Assembly: GCA_002746415.1 (NCBI GenBank) | Contig: NVXD01000001.1 | Location: 1-64,000, forward strand | DNA length: 64,000 nucleotides | Direction: 5' to 3' | Source: Flavobacteriaceae bacterium | GTDB taxonomy: Bacteria; Bacteroidota; Bacteroidia; Flavobacteriales; Flavobacteriaceae | Part shown: positions 56,850 to 64,000 of the stretch, one piece after another | Layout: each line of letters starts with the position of its first letter | Numbering within the stretch: position 1 is the stretch's first letter | Position numbers and translations under genes: made by a program | Notes under the pieces: generated by a model | Told to the model about the DNA's origin: nothing | Seen by the model: only the letters and a program-made list of their open reading frames with translations | Databases searched by the model: none

Positions 56850-57517
56850 TGATTTTCTAATTTTATATGTTTATCACAAAACGCTCTTTCCAATTCTTGT
56901 TGAGTACTCCAGAAAATAACTCCACATTCCTTACAATTCCGTCTCCCTTGAATTGCCAAGTATTTGTATAATGTTGGCTTTGATTTTATCCCCACCAATT
57001 TCATAATATCCACAATGGGCAGTTTATTCTCTTTATAATACGAAGCTGCCAGCATTGCTTTTTGTTTAGCTTCTTTTCCTAATCCTTTCTTCCTACCTAA
57101 CTGCACCCCTCTTCGTCTTGCACTTTTAAGACCAGCTGTTGTTCTTTCTATAATAATATCTCTTTCCAATTGTGCAATGGCTCCAAAAAGGGTTAAAACA
57201 AATTTTCCATGTGCTGATGTTGTATCTATGAATGGGTCTTTTATGCTTTTAAATGAAACTCCAAGTTTATCAAACTCATCAACCAACTTTAAAAGATGAG
57301 ATATACTTCTTGCTATTCTATCTAGTTTCCAAACCAGAACCGTATCTCCTTCTCGAAGCTTACTAATCATTAAATCCAAATCGTGCCTTTCTGCTTTTGC
57401 CCCTGAAGATATATCTCTATAAATATTCTTCTCAGAAACACCCTCTTTTAAAAGCGCATCAATCTGCAAATTAGGATTTTGAGACTTTGTACTAATTCTT
57501 ACGTAACCAAAAATCAT
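56846..57517 (-). CDS. Serine recombinase (resolvase/invertase family) with Cys-rich tail
   Basis: 223 aa. The catalytic domain (1-135) has YVRISTKSQNP with nucleophile Ser9, the conserved VWKLDRIARS arginines and the GAIAQLERDIIIERTTAGL dimer helix. A DNA-binding HTH follows (about 150-190, PIVDIMKLVGIKSKPTLYKY). The C-terminus carries a short zinc-type motif CKECGVIFW ... FCDKH that ordinary resolvases lack. Tandem 27-bp repeats directly upstream may be its res/crossover site, and inverted 20-bp repeats (53620 and 57606) bound its block. Role (resolution, inversion or integration) not known. Confidence 0.88.
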   Translation of the reverse strand: MIFGYVRISTKSQNPNLQIDALLKEGVSEKNIYRDISSGAKAERHDLDLMISKLREGDTVLVWKLDRIARSISHLLKLVDEFDKLGVSFKSIKDPFIDTTSAHGKFVLTLFGAIAQLERDIIIERTTAGLKSARRRGVQLGRKKGLGKEAKQKAMLAASYYKENKLPIVDIMKLVGIKSKPTLYKYLAIQGRRNCKECGVIFWSTQQELERAFCDKHIKLENQ

Positions 57518-57526
57518 TCGGGGTAT

Positions 57527-57580
57527 AATTATACCTTTAAAAGTATACTTATTAATTACACCTTTAAAATATACTTGTAA
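57527..57580. repeat. Tandem 27-bp repeats upstream of the serine recombinase
   Basis: Units begin AATTATACCTTTAAAAGTATACTT (57527) and AATTACACCTTTAAAATATACTT (57554), 27 bp apart. Each unit contains dyad-like TATAC/GTATA and TTTAAA sequences. They lie 10 bp before the recombinase start, the place of resolvase subsites or an autoregulatory operator. Confidence 0.65.
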
Positions 57581-57605
57581 TTACTTATTAACTTAAAAAA
57601 CAGAT

Positions 57606-57625
57606 AGTTCAATAAAACGGTCGTT
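57606..57625 (-). repeat. Right copy of the 20-bp inverted repeat
   Basis: AGTTCAATAAAACGGTCGTT. Reverse complement of 53620-53639 with one mismatch. It lies 89 bp beyond the start of the serine recombinase gene. Confidence 0.6.
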
Positions 57626-57727
57626 TATGGAAACAAAAAAATGGACATTTAGTTAAGAGTCACGCTGCTACTTTCCTTAAAGAAAATAATAAATGAATAT
57701 GCAGAACTCCCTAGGTACTTCAAAATA

Positions 57728-57931
57728 ATGGAAGAAAATGCTCTGGTTAGAATTCTAAACCCTGATTCCTTCTATGATTTAATCTTAATTGCGCTAGGTG
57801 AAAAAATGAAAAAGACATGTAATCATATTTATTCAAATATAAAAGAAATCAATGATGATGATTCTGAACCATTTATTGCTGATTCCATAAACAAAATCGA
57901 CACCTTTTGTAGAATACAGGGGTTTTGTTAA
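57728..57931 (+). CDS. Possible small protein near the right end of the island
   Basis: 67 aa: MEENALVRILNPDSFYDLIL ... MKKTCNHIYSNIKEI ... DSINKIDTFCRIQGFC. Start and stop are normal, helical composition, no family recognised, and no clear promoter was found. It may be a gene fragment left by the assembly of the island end. Confidence 0.3.
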   Translation: MEENALVRILNPDSFYDLILIALGEKMKKTCNHIYSNIKEINDDDSEPFIADSINKIDTFCRIQGFC

Positions 57932-58150
57932 TTTGGAAAATCCATATTCAAAACAAGTTGTTATTCATTTTCACACCTTGATTGCCATGTTAAATTTCCA
58001 ATATAAAAGTAACACAGATTTGTACGAATCCTTTATTATGAAAGAAGATTTATAGGATTACCTTATAGTAGCACTTCTTTAATCTTTCTATGCTATGTTG
58101 TATTACAAATATTTTTTGTTGAAATTTGAAAGAATATAATTATTAATCAG
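57932..58150. other. Non-coding right margin of the island
   Basis: No gene or strong structure was seen here apart from A/T-rich DNA. The arm-type site (58151-58179) and attR (58222-58267) lie to its right. Confidence 0.5.
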
Positions 58151-58179
58151 CGTATACATTTCCGAATACGATTTTAATA
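58151..58179 (+). promoter_or_regulatory. Arm-type integrase site (right copy)
   Basis: CGTATAC-(8 nt)-ATACGATTTTAATA. Matches the left copy at 40226-40254 in both flanking blocks with the same spacing. It lies 43 bp from attR. Binding sites on both ends of an element are expected for the integrase. Confidence 0.5.
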
Positions 58180-58221
58180 GAATAAGCAGGAAAATAGGCC
58201 TAATATGAGTTATTTATTAAA

Positions 58222-58267
58222 CTCATAACCCGAAGGTCACTGGTTCGAGTCCAGTTCCCGCTACTAG
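58222..58267 (+). repeat. Right attachment site (attR)
   Basis: 46-bp exact copy of the tRNA-fMet segment 40100-40145. It lacks the 5' half and so is not a functional tRNA. It marks the right end of the island. Confidence 0.95.
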
Positions 58268-58302
58268 AAAAAAGCTTTCAGGAAACTGGAAGCTTTTTTT
58301 TT
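58268..58302. terminator. Terminator after attR
   Basis: AAAAAAGCTTTC pairs with the mirrored GGAAGCTTTTTT around AGGAAACT, then a T run. In the chromosome without the island this would have followed tRNA-fMet. It also closes the convergent AraC gene. Confidence 0.85.
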
Positions 58303-58328
58303 GACTTAAATCTCAACAGTATTTGACC

Positions 58329-59198
58329 TCATTTTACTCCATACTCCAACTTATATGCAGTTGGAGTTCTATGAGTGATCATCTTAAATTGTTTATTGAA
58401 ATTAGAAATGGTTTGAAAGCCACTTTCATAACAGGCTTGTGTAATATTCATTTGCTCTTCAATAAGTAATTTACAGGCATTTCCAATTCGTATCTCGCTA
58501 AGGAATTCTGAAAATGTTTTGTTAGCATGAATCTTAAAATACCTACTAAAAGATGTTGGTGTTAAATTAGCTATGGAAGCTACCTCCCGAATACTTATTT
58601 TATGTTTAAAATTTCCCATCACATAATCCTGTACCTTATTCATTCTATCCGTGTCTCCATCCTTTAATGAATTTGTATACCCTGAACTGGCTAATAATTT
58701 TAATTTATCACTTAACGAAAGGTAGTTTAGAATTTTAAACAATTTCAGAACACTTTCAAATCCCTCAATTTTTAAAAGACCAACCATCATTTTTCTAATA
58801 ATTTTGGCAGTACCACCAGTAACCTCTATACCTCTAAGACTTTTGTGAAAGAGTTGTTTTAACTTAATAAGCTCTTCTTTTCCCATTAAACTTTCAGAAA
58901 TAAAATCCTCATGAAAATAAATTACAATCCCTTTGGACCATGATTTTTTTTCCACATTGAGCCCTTCATTATCACTTCGCCATAAATGGGGAAGATCAGG
59001 TCCAATAAAAACAAGATCACCCTCTTTAAAAGGCTTTACACTATCCCCAATCATGCGAGTCCCACTACCTTTTAACACCAAAAAAATCTGATATTCAGAA
59101 TGAAAATGCAAATTTGGATCAAAATTGGGCTGCTCTAAGGCTTCAACTACAAATGCATGTGTTTTTGGAATGGCCGATTTTTGTAATGCAGTTTTCAA
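58329..59198 (-). CDS. AraC-family transcription regulator with N-terminal cupin
   Basis: 289 aa. A cupin-like sensor domain (about 15-110, FHSEYQIFLVLKGSGTRMIGDSVKPFKEGDLVFIGPDLPHLW) is followed by a C-terminal double-HTH domain (about 190-285) with HKISIREVASIANLTPTSFSRYFKIH and ITQACYESGFQTISNFNKQFK. It is divergent from the sugar operon at 59401 and 203 bp away, the normal position for its activator. The ligand is probably a carbohydrate-derived compound. Confidence 0.92.
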   Translation of the reverse strand: MKTALQKSAIPKTHAFVVEALEQPNFDPNLHFHSEYQIFLVLKGSGTRMIGDSVKPFKEGDLVFIGPDLPHLWRSDNEGLNVEKKSWSKGIVIYFHEDFISESLMGKEELIKLKQLFHKSLRGIEVTGGTAKIIRKMMVGLLKIEGFESVLKLFKILNYLSLSDKLKLLASSGYTNSLKDGDTDRMNKVQDYVMGNFKHKISIREVASIANLTPTSFSRYFKIHANKTFSEFLSEIRIGNACKLLIEEQMNITQACYESGFQTISNFNKQFKMITHRTPTAYKLEYGVK

Positions 59199-59400
59199 TT
59201 TCTTTGTAAATAATAGCTATACACGGAATGCTAAAAAGGTGATTGAAATTATCCTAAACCGTGCACAATATTAATATATCCTAATATACTTAATAATAAA
59301 GCATTTAATGATATAATACAGTTATAAGCAGATAAAATTTAGTCTTTTATATTTAAGAATATTCAATAATATTGGGCTACAATCAATATATATCCATATT

Positions 59401-62400
59401 ATGATAATGTTTATTAAGAAATTCTTGTTATTTACACTGATTTCCACCATAATAGTAAGTTGTGATACTTCTAAAAAATCTAGTGCAGATGATGGTCCAC
59501 GTCGAATTGAGATCTTATTCTTAGGACATGCAGAAGAACATCATAATTCAAGAGCGTATTTCCCAATTTTAGCGTCGGCCCTGACCCAAAAAGGAATAAA
59601 CATTACCTATACACAAGATGTTGATGGTCTTAACTCAGAAACATTGTCTCTATATGATGGATTGATCATCTATGCCAATCATGAAGAAATTTCAAAATTT
59701 CAAGAAACAGCACTGCTAGATTATGTAGCTCAGGGAAATGCTTTTATCCCCATACATTCCGCTAGTTTTTGTTTTAAGAATTCACCAGAGTACATTGAAT
59801 TGGTTGGTGGGCAGTTTTCCAGCCATGAAACGGGAACTTTCGTAGCCGACATTACAAATAAAGAACATCCCTCAATGCAATCTTTTGAAGCCTTTTCAAC
59901 TTGGGACGAAACCTATGTGCATGATAAGGTTGCCACTGATATTTCCGTTTTGATGGAACGCGTCGAAGGTGAACATCACGAGCCTTATACATGGGTAAAA
60001 GAACATGGAAAAGGAAAAGTTTTTTATACAGCCTATGGACATGATGAAAGAACTTGGGAAAACCCAGGGTTTCAAAAATTAATCGAAAATGGGATTTTAT
60101 GGGCAGTGAACAAATCTGTAAAAGACAATTGGACAACATATATCAAGGACATTCCAAAATTAACCTATAAAGAAATGGCCAATATCCCAAACTATGAAAA
60201 AAGGGATCCAGCGCCTAAATATCAAATGCCCTTATCTCCTGAAGAATCAAAAAAATTAATTCAGGTGCCACCAGGGTTTCAATTGGAACTATTTGCTTCA
60301 GAACCAGATATCATTAACCCAATAGCCATGAATTGGGATGAAAAAGGTCGATTATGGGTTATTGAAACCGTCGATTATCCTAATACCGTCCGAGATGACA
60401 GAAATTCTGGAGATGACCGCATAAAAATTTGCGAAGATACTGATGGTGATGGCAAGGCAGATAAATTCACTGTTTTTGCGGACAACCTTAATATCCCAAC
60501 AAGTTTTACTTTCTCAAATGGTGGAATCATAATCTCCCAGGCGCCTAACTTTATATTTTTAAAAGATACAGATGGTGATGATAAGGCGGATGTAAAAGAA
60601 GTCCTTATAGAGGGCTGGGGTGTTTTTGACACTCATGCAGGTCCTTCTAATTTACAAAATGGTATCGATAATAACATTTATGGCGTTGTTGGGTATTCTG
60701 GATATGAAGGCAACATATTTGGAGAGGATTTTAAATTTAGACAAGGCATATATCGTTTTGATTCCAAATTAAAGGATTTTGAATTTCTCACCAACACCAG
60801 CAACAATACCTGGGGATTGGGAATTACGGAAGACAACTCCATTTTTGCATCAACTGCAAACAATACCCATAGTGTATTCTTTGGTATTAATAACAGGTAT
60901 TTTGATAATGTTGATGGCATACCAGTTCAAGGCAGTAAAAAAATAGATGGGCATTATGATATGCAAGCCATTACCCCAAATATAAGACAGGTTGATGTTT
61001 TTGGAGGGTTTACTGCTGCAGCCGGCCATCACTTTTATACAGCTCGAGCTTATCCTAGTACTTTTTGGAATGAAGTTGCCTTTGTTTGTGAACCTACAGG
61101 TAATTTGGTTCATATCTCAAAAATAGAAAAAGACGGAGCTGGTTTCATTGAGAAAGACGGTGGCAATTTAATGGCAAGCTCAGATGAGTGGGTTTCCCCT
61201 GTTGAAGCAAAAGTTGGTCCAGATGGACAAGTCTGGGTCTTAGACTGGTATAATTTTATTGTACAGCACAATCCTACTCCTACAAGTGAAAGGGGTGGAT
61301 ATCCTGCAGAAAATGGAGATGGAAACGCTTATAAAAACCCATTGAGAGACAAATCCAGAGGACGCGTTTGGAGAATAGTTCATAAAAAATCCGATGCATA
61401 TGAACCCCTAGAATTGGATGCTAACAATACAGAAGAATTGGTAGCGGCACTATCCAATGATAATTTATTCTGGAGATTAACAGCACAACGCCTAATGGTA
61501 GAAAAGGGAGACACTTCTATTTTGCCAGATCTATATGCATTAGTTAATAACAATTCAGCAGATGGACTAAATCTTAATCCAGCCGCTCTTCATGCGCTAT
61601 GGACTATCCAAGGTTTGGGTGTAATTGCAACTAATAGTGAGGCACAGGCTGTTGTGGCATCCGCATTATCTCATACATCTAAAGCGGTTAGAAAAGCCGC
61701 CATTCAGATTCTACCAAAAAATAAATGGGCAGATAATGCAATAATCAAGGCTGACGTCTTAAAGGATAAAGATTCTGGTGTGCAATTGGCCAGCTTACTT
61801 TATTTTGCAGATAGAGAAGCCTCAACTGAGATAGGTTGGATGCTTTTTGAATTAAATAAAGATGAAAAAATTGTAAGTGACCTATGGTTATCCAAAGCGA
61901 TGTATATCGCCGCCAGCAAACATAAGGTAGGATTTTTGAGTGCATTTAAAAATTCCAACCCCAATTTTAAAGTGAGCACAAAGAAAAAGGAGGAGGACGA
62001 TAGTGATAGGAAAAGTCGTGATAGAAATGCTTTTGAAGGCACTTCAATAGCGGAGTTACTAGCAAACACCTATATGAATTCTACAGATTTAACTTTTGCT
62101 CAGGATACACCTTCCAACGGAGAATCCACTGTGATACTAATCAAGACCATTCCAAATGAAATGAAATATGACCTTACCGAATTTACGGTTGAAGCTGGAG
62201 AACAAATTGAATTGGTTTTTGAAAACAATGATTTTATGCAGCACAATATTGTGATTACAAGCCCAGATAAAAAAGATATTGTTGGGGTGGCTTCTGATAA
62301 ATTAGCAATGGATGCAAATGGATCTGATTTAAATTATGTTCCAGCAATTCCTGAAGTTTTGTTTGCAACTGCCATTGTAAACCCTGATGACAAGGTTATC

Positions 62401-62508
62401 TTAAAATTTACCGCACCATCAGAACCTGGAATCTATCCCTACATCTGTACGTTCCCAGGACATTGGAGAATAATGCAAGGCAGCATGACAGTTGTGGCAA
62501 GTAAATAA
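59401..62508 (+). CDS. ThuA / membrane-bound dehydrogenase / HEAT / cupredoxin fusion lipoprotein
   Basis: 1035 aa. The lipoprotein signal ends STIIVSCDTS. Domains in order: ThuA-like (about 30-245: RRIEILFLGHAEEHHNSRAY ... IPIHSASFCFKNSPEYIELVGGQF ... VFYTAYGHDERTW), a membrane-bound dehydrogenase-type propeller (TIGR02604-like, about 265-660, with GRLWVIETVDYPN and DTDGDGKADKFTVFADNL), a HEAT-like alpha region (about 665-830), and a C-terminal cupredoxin (about 915-1035) with FMQHNIVI and YICTFPGHWRIM holding the His, Cys, His and Met type 1 copper ligands. No CxxCH cytochrome site is present. It may oxidise or bind a sugar and pass electrons to copper. First gene of the operon. Confidence 0.88.
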   Translation: MIMFIKKFLLFTLISTIIVSCDTSKKSSADDGPRRIEILFLGHAEEHHNSRAYFPILASALTQKGINITYTQDVDGLNSETLSLYDGLIIYANHEEISKFQETALLDYVAQGNAFIPIHSASFCFKNSPEYIELVGGQFSSHETGTFVADITNKEHPSMQSFEAFSTWDETYVHDKVATDISVLMERVEGEHHEPYTWVKEHGKGKVFYTAYGHDERTWENPGFQKLIENGILWAVNKSVKDNWTTYIKDIPKLTYKEMANIPNYEKRDPAPKYQMPLSPEESKKLIQVPPGFQLELFASEPDIINPIAMNWDEKGRLWVIETVDYPNTVRDDRNSGDDRIKICEDTDGDGKADKFTVFADNLNIPTSFTFSNGGIIISQAPNFIFLKDTDGDDKADVKEVLIEGWGVFDTHAGPSNLQNGIDNNIYGVVGYSGYEGNIFGEDFKFRQGIYRFDSKLKDFEFLTNTSNNTWGLGITEDNSIFASTANNTHSVFFGINNRYFDNVDGIPVQGSKKIDGHYDMQAITPNIRQVDVFGGFTAAAGHHFYTARAYPSTFWNEVAFVCEPTGNLVHISKIEKDGAGFIEKDGGNLMASSDEWVSPVEAKVGPDGQVWVLDWYNFIVQHNPTPTSERGGYPAENGDGNAYKNPLRDKSRGRVWRIVHKKSDAYEPLELDANNTEELVAALSNDNLFWRLTAQRLMVEKGDTSILPDLYALVNNNSADGLNLNPAALHALWTIQGLGVIATNSEAQAVVASALSHTSKAVRKAAIQILPKNKWADNAIIKADVLKDKDSGVQLASLLYFADREASTEIGWMLFELNKDEKIVSDLWLSKAMYIAASKHKVGFLSAFKNSNPNFKVSTKKKEEDDSDRKSRDRNAFEGTSIAELLANTYMNSTDLTFAQDTPSNGESTVILIKTIPNEMKYDLTEFTVEAGEQIELVFENNDFMQHNIVITSPDKKDIVGVASDKLAMDANGSDLNYVPAIPEVLFATAIVNPDDKVILKFTAPSEPGIYPYICTFPGHWRIMQGSMTVVASK

Positions 62509-62551
62509 ATTTCTAAAAAAATTATTCAGTAAAAGATCATAACCAGTACCT

Positions 62552-63412
62552 ATGGCAATAAAAATACAATACGGTGTCAGCACTTGGCTTTGGACATCCC
62601 CCTTTACAACTAAATCAGTTTCCTTATTTCCAAAAATCAAGGAGATGGGTTATGATGTTGTGGAAATTCCAATCGAAGACCCTGCATTGATCAATGGAAA
62701 AGAAGTAAAAGCAGCTTTGGATCAGCATGGATTAAAAGCAGTTGCCTGTGGTGCTTTTGGCCCCACAAGAGATCTTACAAATGAGGATGCCAAAATTCAT
62801 GAGAACTGCTTTCAATATATACAGGATAGTTTTGAACTATGTAATGAATGGGATACCACCTTTTTAGCAGGACCCATGTATTCAGCAGTTGGAAAGGCAA
62901 GAATGGTATCTCCTGAGCAAAGAAAAATTGAATGGAACAGAGCCGTAACGAATATTTATAAAGTTTGCGAAATGGCAAAAAGCCAAGGGTTGTCCGTGGC
63001 ACTGGAACCTTTGAATAGATTTGAGTCTGATATGATAAATACCGCAGAAGATGTAATGAGGCTTATAAAAGAAGTGAATCACGAAAGTGCTAAGGTACTT
63101 TTAGATGGTTTCCATATGGCCATTGAAGAAACCAATTTAGAAAAAGCCATCCTCACCGCTGGAGATAAATTAATCCATGTTCAGGTCTCAGAGAACTATA
63201 GAGGCACACCAGGCACTGGGCAGACACCATGGAATGATTTTAAAAGTGGATTGGAAAAAATAAATTATGAAGGCGCAATGTCCATTGAAAGTTTTAATCC
63301 AGGAAATAATGAATTGGCCGGAGCAGTTTGCATATGGAAAAATTTAGCTGAAAACCAGGATGATTTTGCCTCAGAAGGACTTGCCTTCCTAAAGAAAACA
63401 TTTAATACATAA
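62552..63412 (+). CDS. Sugar phosphate isomerase/epimerase (xylose isomerase-like TIM barrel)
   Basis: 286 aa. AP_endonuc_2-type TIM barrel: YGVSTWLWTSPFTTKSVSLF at the start, VVEIPIEDPALI, and metal ligands within ALEPLNRFESDMINTAED, VLLDGFHMAIEE and IHVQVSENYRGTPGTG, then MSIESFNPG. This is the layout of D-tagatose/D-psicose 3-epimerases and related keto-sugar enzymes. It follows the fusion gene by 43 bp and precedes the Gfo/Idh gene by 9 bp, one operon. Confidence 0.9.
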   Translation: MAIKIQYGVSTWLWTSPFTTKSVSLFPKIKEMGYDVVEIPIEDPALINGKEVKAALDQHGLKAVACGAFGPTRDLTNEDAKIHENCFQYIQDSFELCNEWDTTFLAGPMYSAVGKARMVSPEQRKIEWNRAVTNIYKVCEMAKSQGLSVALEPLNRFESDMINTAEDVMRLIKEVNHESAKVLLDGFHMAIEETNLEKAILTAGDKLIHVQVSENYRGTPGTGQTPWNDFKSGLEKINYEGAMSIESFNPGNNELAGAVCIWKNLAENQDDFASEGLAFLKKTFNT

Positions 63413-63421
63413 AAGAAACAC

Positions 63422-64000
63422 ATGAATACTAAAATAATGAACATCGCAATAGTAGGCCTAGGTTTTGGTGCGGAATTCATCCCCATATATCAAAAGCATC
63501 CCAACGCGAATCTAATAGCTATATCACAGCGCACACAATCCAAACTGGATGAAATTGGAGATGCCTTTGGAATTAAAAAAAGATACACCTCTTATGATGA
63601 GCTTTTAAAAGATCCAGAAATTGACGCTGTTCATATAAACACTCCAATCCCAGACCACGGTATTCAATCTATAAAGGCATTAAAAGCAGGCAAGCATGTA
63701 GCATGTACTGTCCCTATGGCAACCACCGTTGCCGAATGCGAAGAAATTGTAGCCTTGACTAAGGAAAAAGGACTTACCTATATGATGATGAGGAATTAGG
63801 AAAGGTTCAGTTTTTAAAAGCAAGCCATCAACAGGACATGGATGGATGGCCAAATTACTGGCCAGGATTGCCTCCAATGCATTACGCTACACATTGCATT
63901 GGACCCATTTTAGGTTTAACAAGAGGTGAAGCCGAATACGTTTCCTGTTTTGGTTCAGGAACCATTAGAGAAGAACTTATTCCACATTACAATTCTCCTT
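63422..64000 (+). pseudogene. Gfo/Idh/MocA oxidoreductase, broken by a deletion and frameshift (runs off the right edge)
   Basis: The first 123 residues are a normal Rossmann domain: MNIAIVGLGFGAEFIPIYQ, DAVHINTPIPDHG, ALKAGKHVACTVPMATT, ending GLTYMMM. The frame then stops (RN, TAG at 63797-63799). The other frame continues at once with EELGKVQFLKASHQQDMDG, WPNYWPGLPPMHYATHCIG and LTRGEAEYVSCFGSGTI. Family members have about 18-20 further residues (ETxVYxREFLYVKELYxN-type) between these two parts. So a small internal deletion that also shifts the frame, in genome or assembly, breaks the gene. The product would have been an NAD(P)-dependent sugar dehydrogenase. Confidence 0.85.

Noticed and set aside
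40146-58221. Conjugation or mobilisation genes in the island
   Set aside because: No relaxase, coupling protein or type IV secretion gene was found; the RHH protein alone does not prove mobilisation.
60375-62069. Minus-strand frames inside the ThuA fusion gene
   Set aside because: Antisense shadows of a long gene with clear domains on the plus strand.

Overview
The window comes from a marine-type member of the Flavobacteriaceae (phylum Bacteroidota). The evidence is the family content: type IX secretion sorting domains, a Porin_10-like outer-membrane porin, GSCFA, DUF4136 and DUF5522 proteins, LES-type lipoproteins, and promoters of the TTTG / TAnnTTTG class. The A+T-rich intergenic DNA also fits. 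No species name is claimed.

Layout. (1) 1-3.2 kb: a ribosomal RNA operon on the minus strand, in the order promoter, boxA, 16S, tRNA-Ile(GAT), tRNA-Ala(TGC), boxA, 23S; the 23S runs off the left edge. (2) 3.3-39.9 kb: ordinary chromosomal backbone. It holds envelope genes (porin, large secreted T9SS protein, lipoproteins, OmpA-type protein, M23 and GH73 cell-wall hydrolases), housekeeping genes (rnhB, lipB, lysS, hemL, alaS, der, era) and transporters (SLC13/DASS and AGCS families). Several very short genes also lie here: a Pmp3/YqaE-like protein, a DUF5522-like protein and a 58-aa signal-anchor protein. Rho-independent terminators separate many transcription units. (3) 40.1-58.3 kb: a genomic island in the initiator tRNA gene. 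A 46-bp exact copy of the tRNA 3' half at 58,222-58,267 marks the far end, and a tyrosine recombinase starts just inside the near end. The island has a replication-like module (ribbon-helix-helix protein, RecA-like ATPase, small protein, Toprim/zinc primase-like protein). It also has a ParDE pair, a fragment of a T9SS sorting domain, two secreted cargo genes (FAD oxidoreductase; M23-like/PKD protein), and an Xre-ImmA/IrrE plus PIN pair. Last comes a roughly 4-kb block bounded by a 20-bp inverted repeat that holds a DUF2971 operon, small membrane proteins and a serine recombinase. (4) 58.3-64 kb: backbone resumes with an AraC regulator divergent from a carbohydrate operon: a ThuA/dehydrogenase/HEAT/cupredoxin fusion, a sugar epimerase/isomerase, and a Gfo/Idh/MocA oxidoreductase gene broken by an apparent internal deletion and frameshift.

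How the genes work together. The island looks like an integrative element that uses tyrosine recombination at tRNA-fMet. Cognate arm-type sites lie near both ends, and TACCCT repeats spaced by about one helical turn precede its replication genes. No relaxase or conjugation gene is visible, so any transfer would need help in trans. Its right half carries stability or defence-type cargo. The most promising candidates for something undescribed are the three-gene DUF2971 operon ending in a 41-aa single-membrane-span protein, the resolvase-coupled membrane proteins inside the inverted repeat, and the Xre-ImmA/IrrE-PIN pair with its perfect 12-bp spaced operator. The terminal operon is best read as oxidative sugar catabolism (3-keto-sugar type); that role is inferred from the families, not shown.
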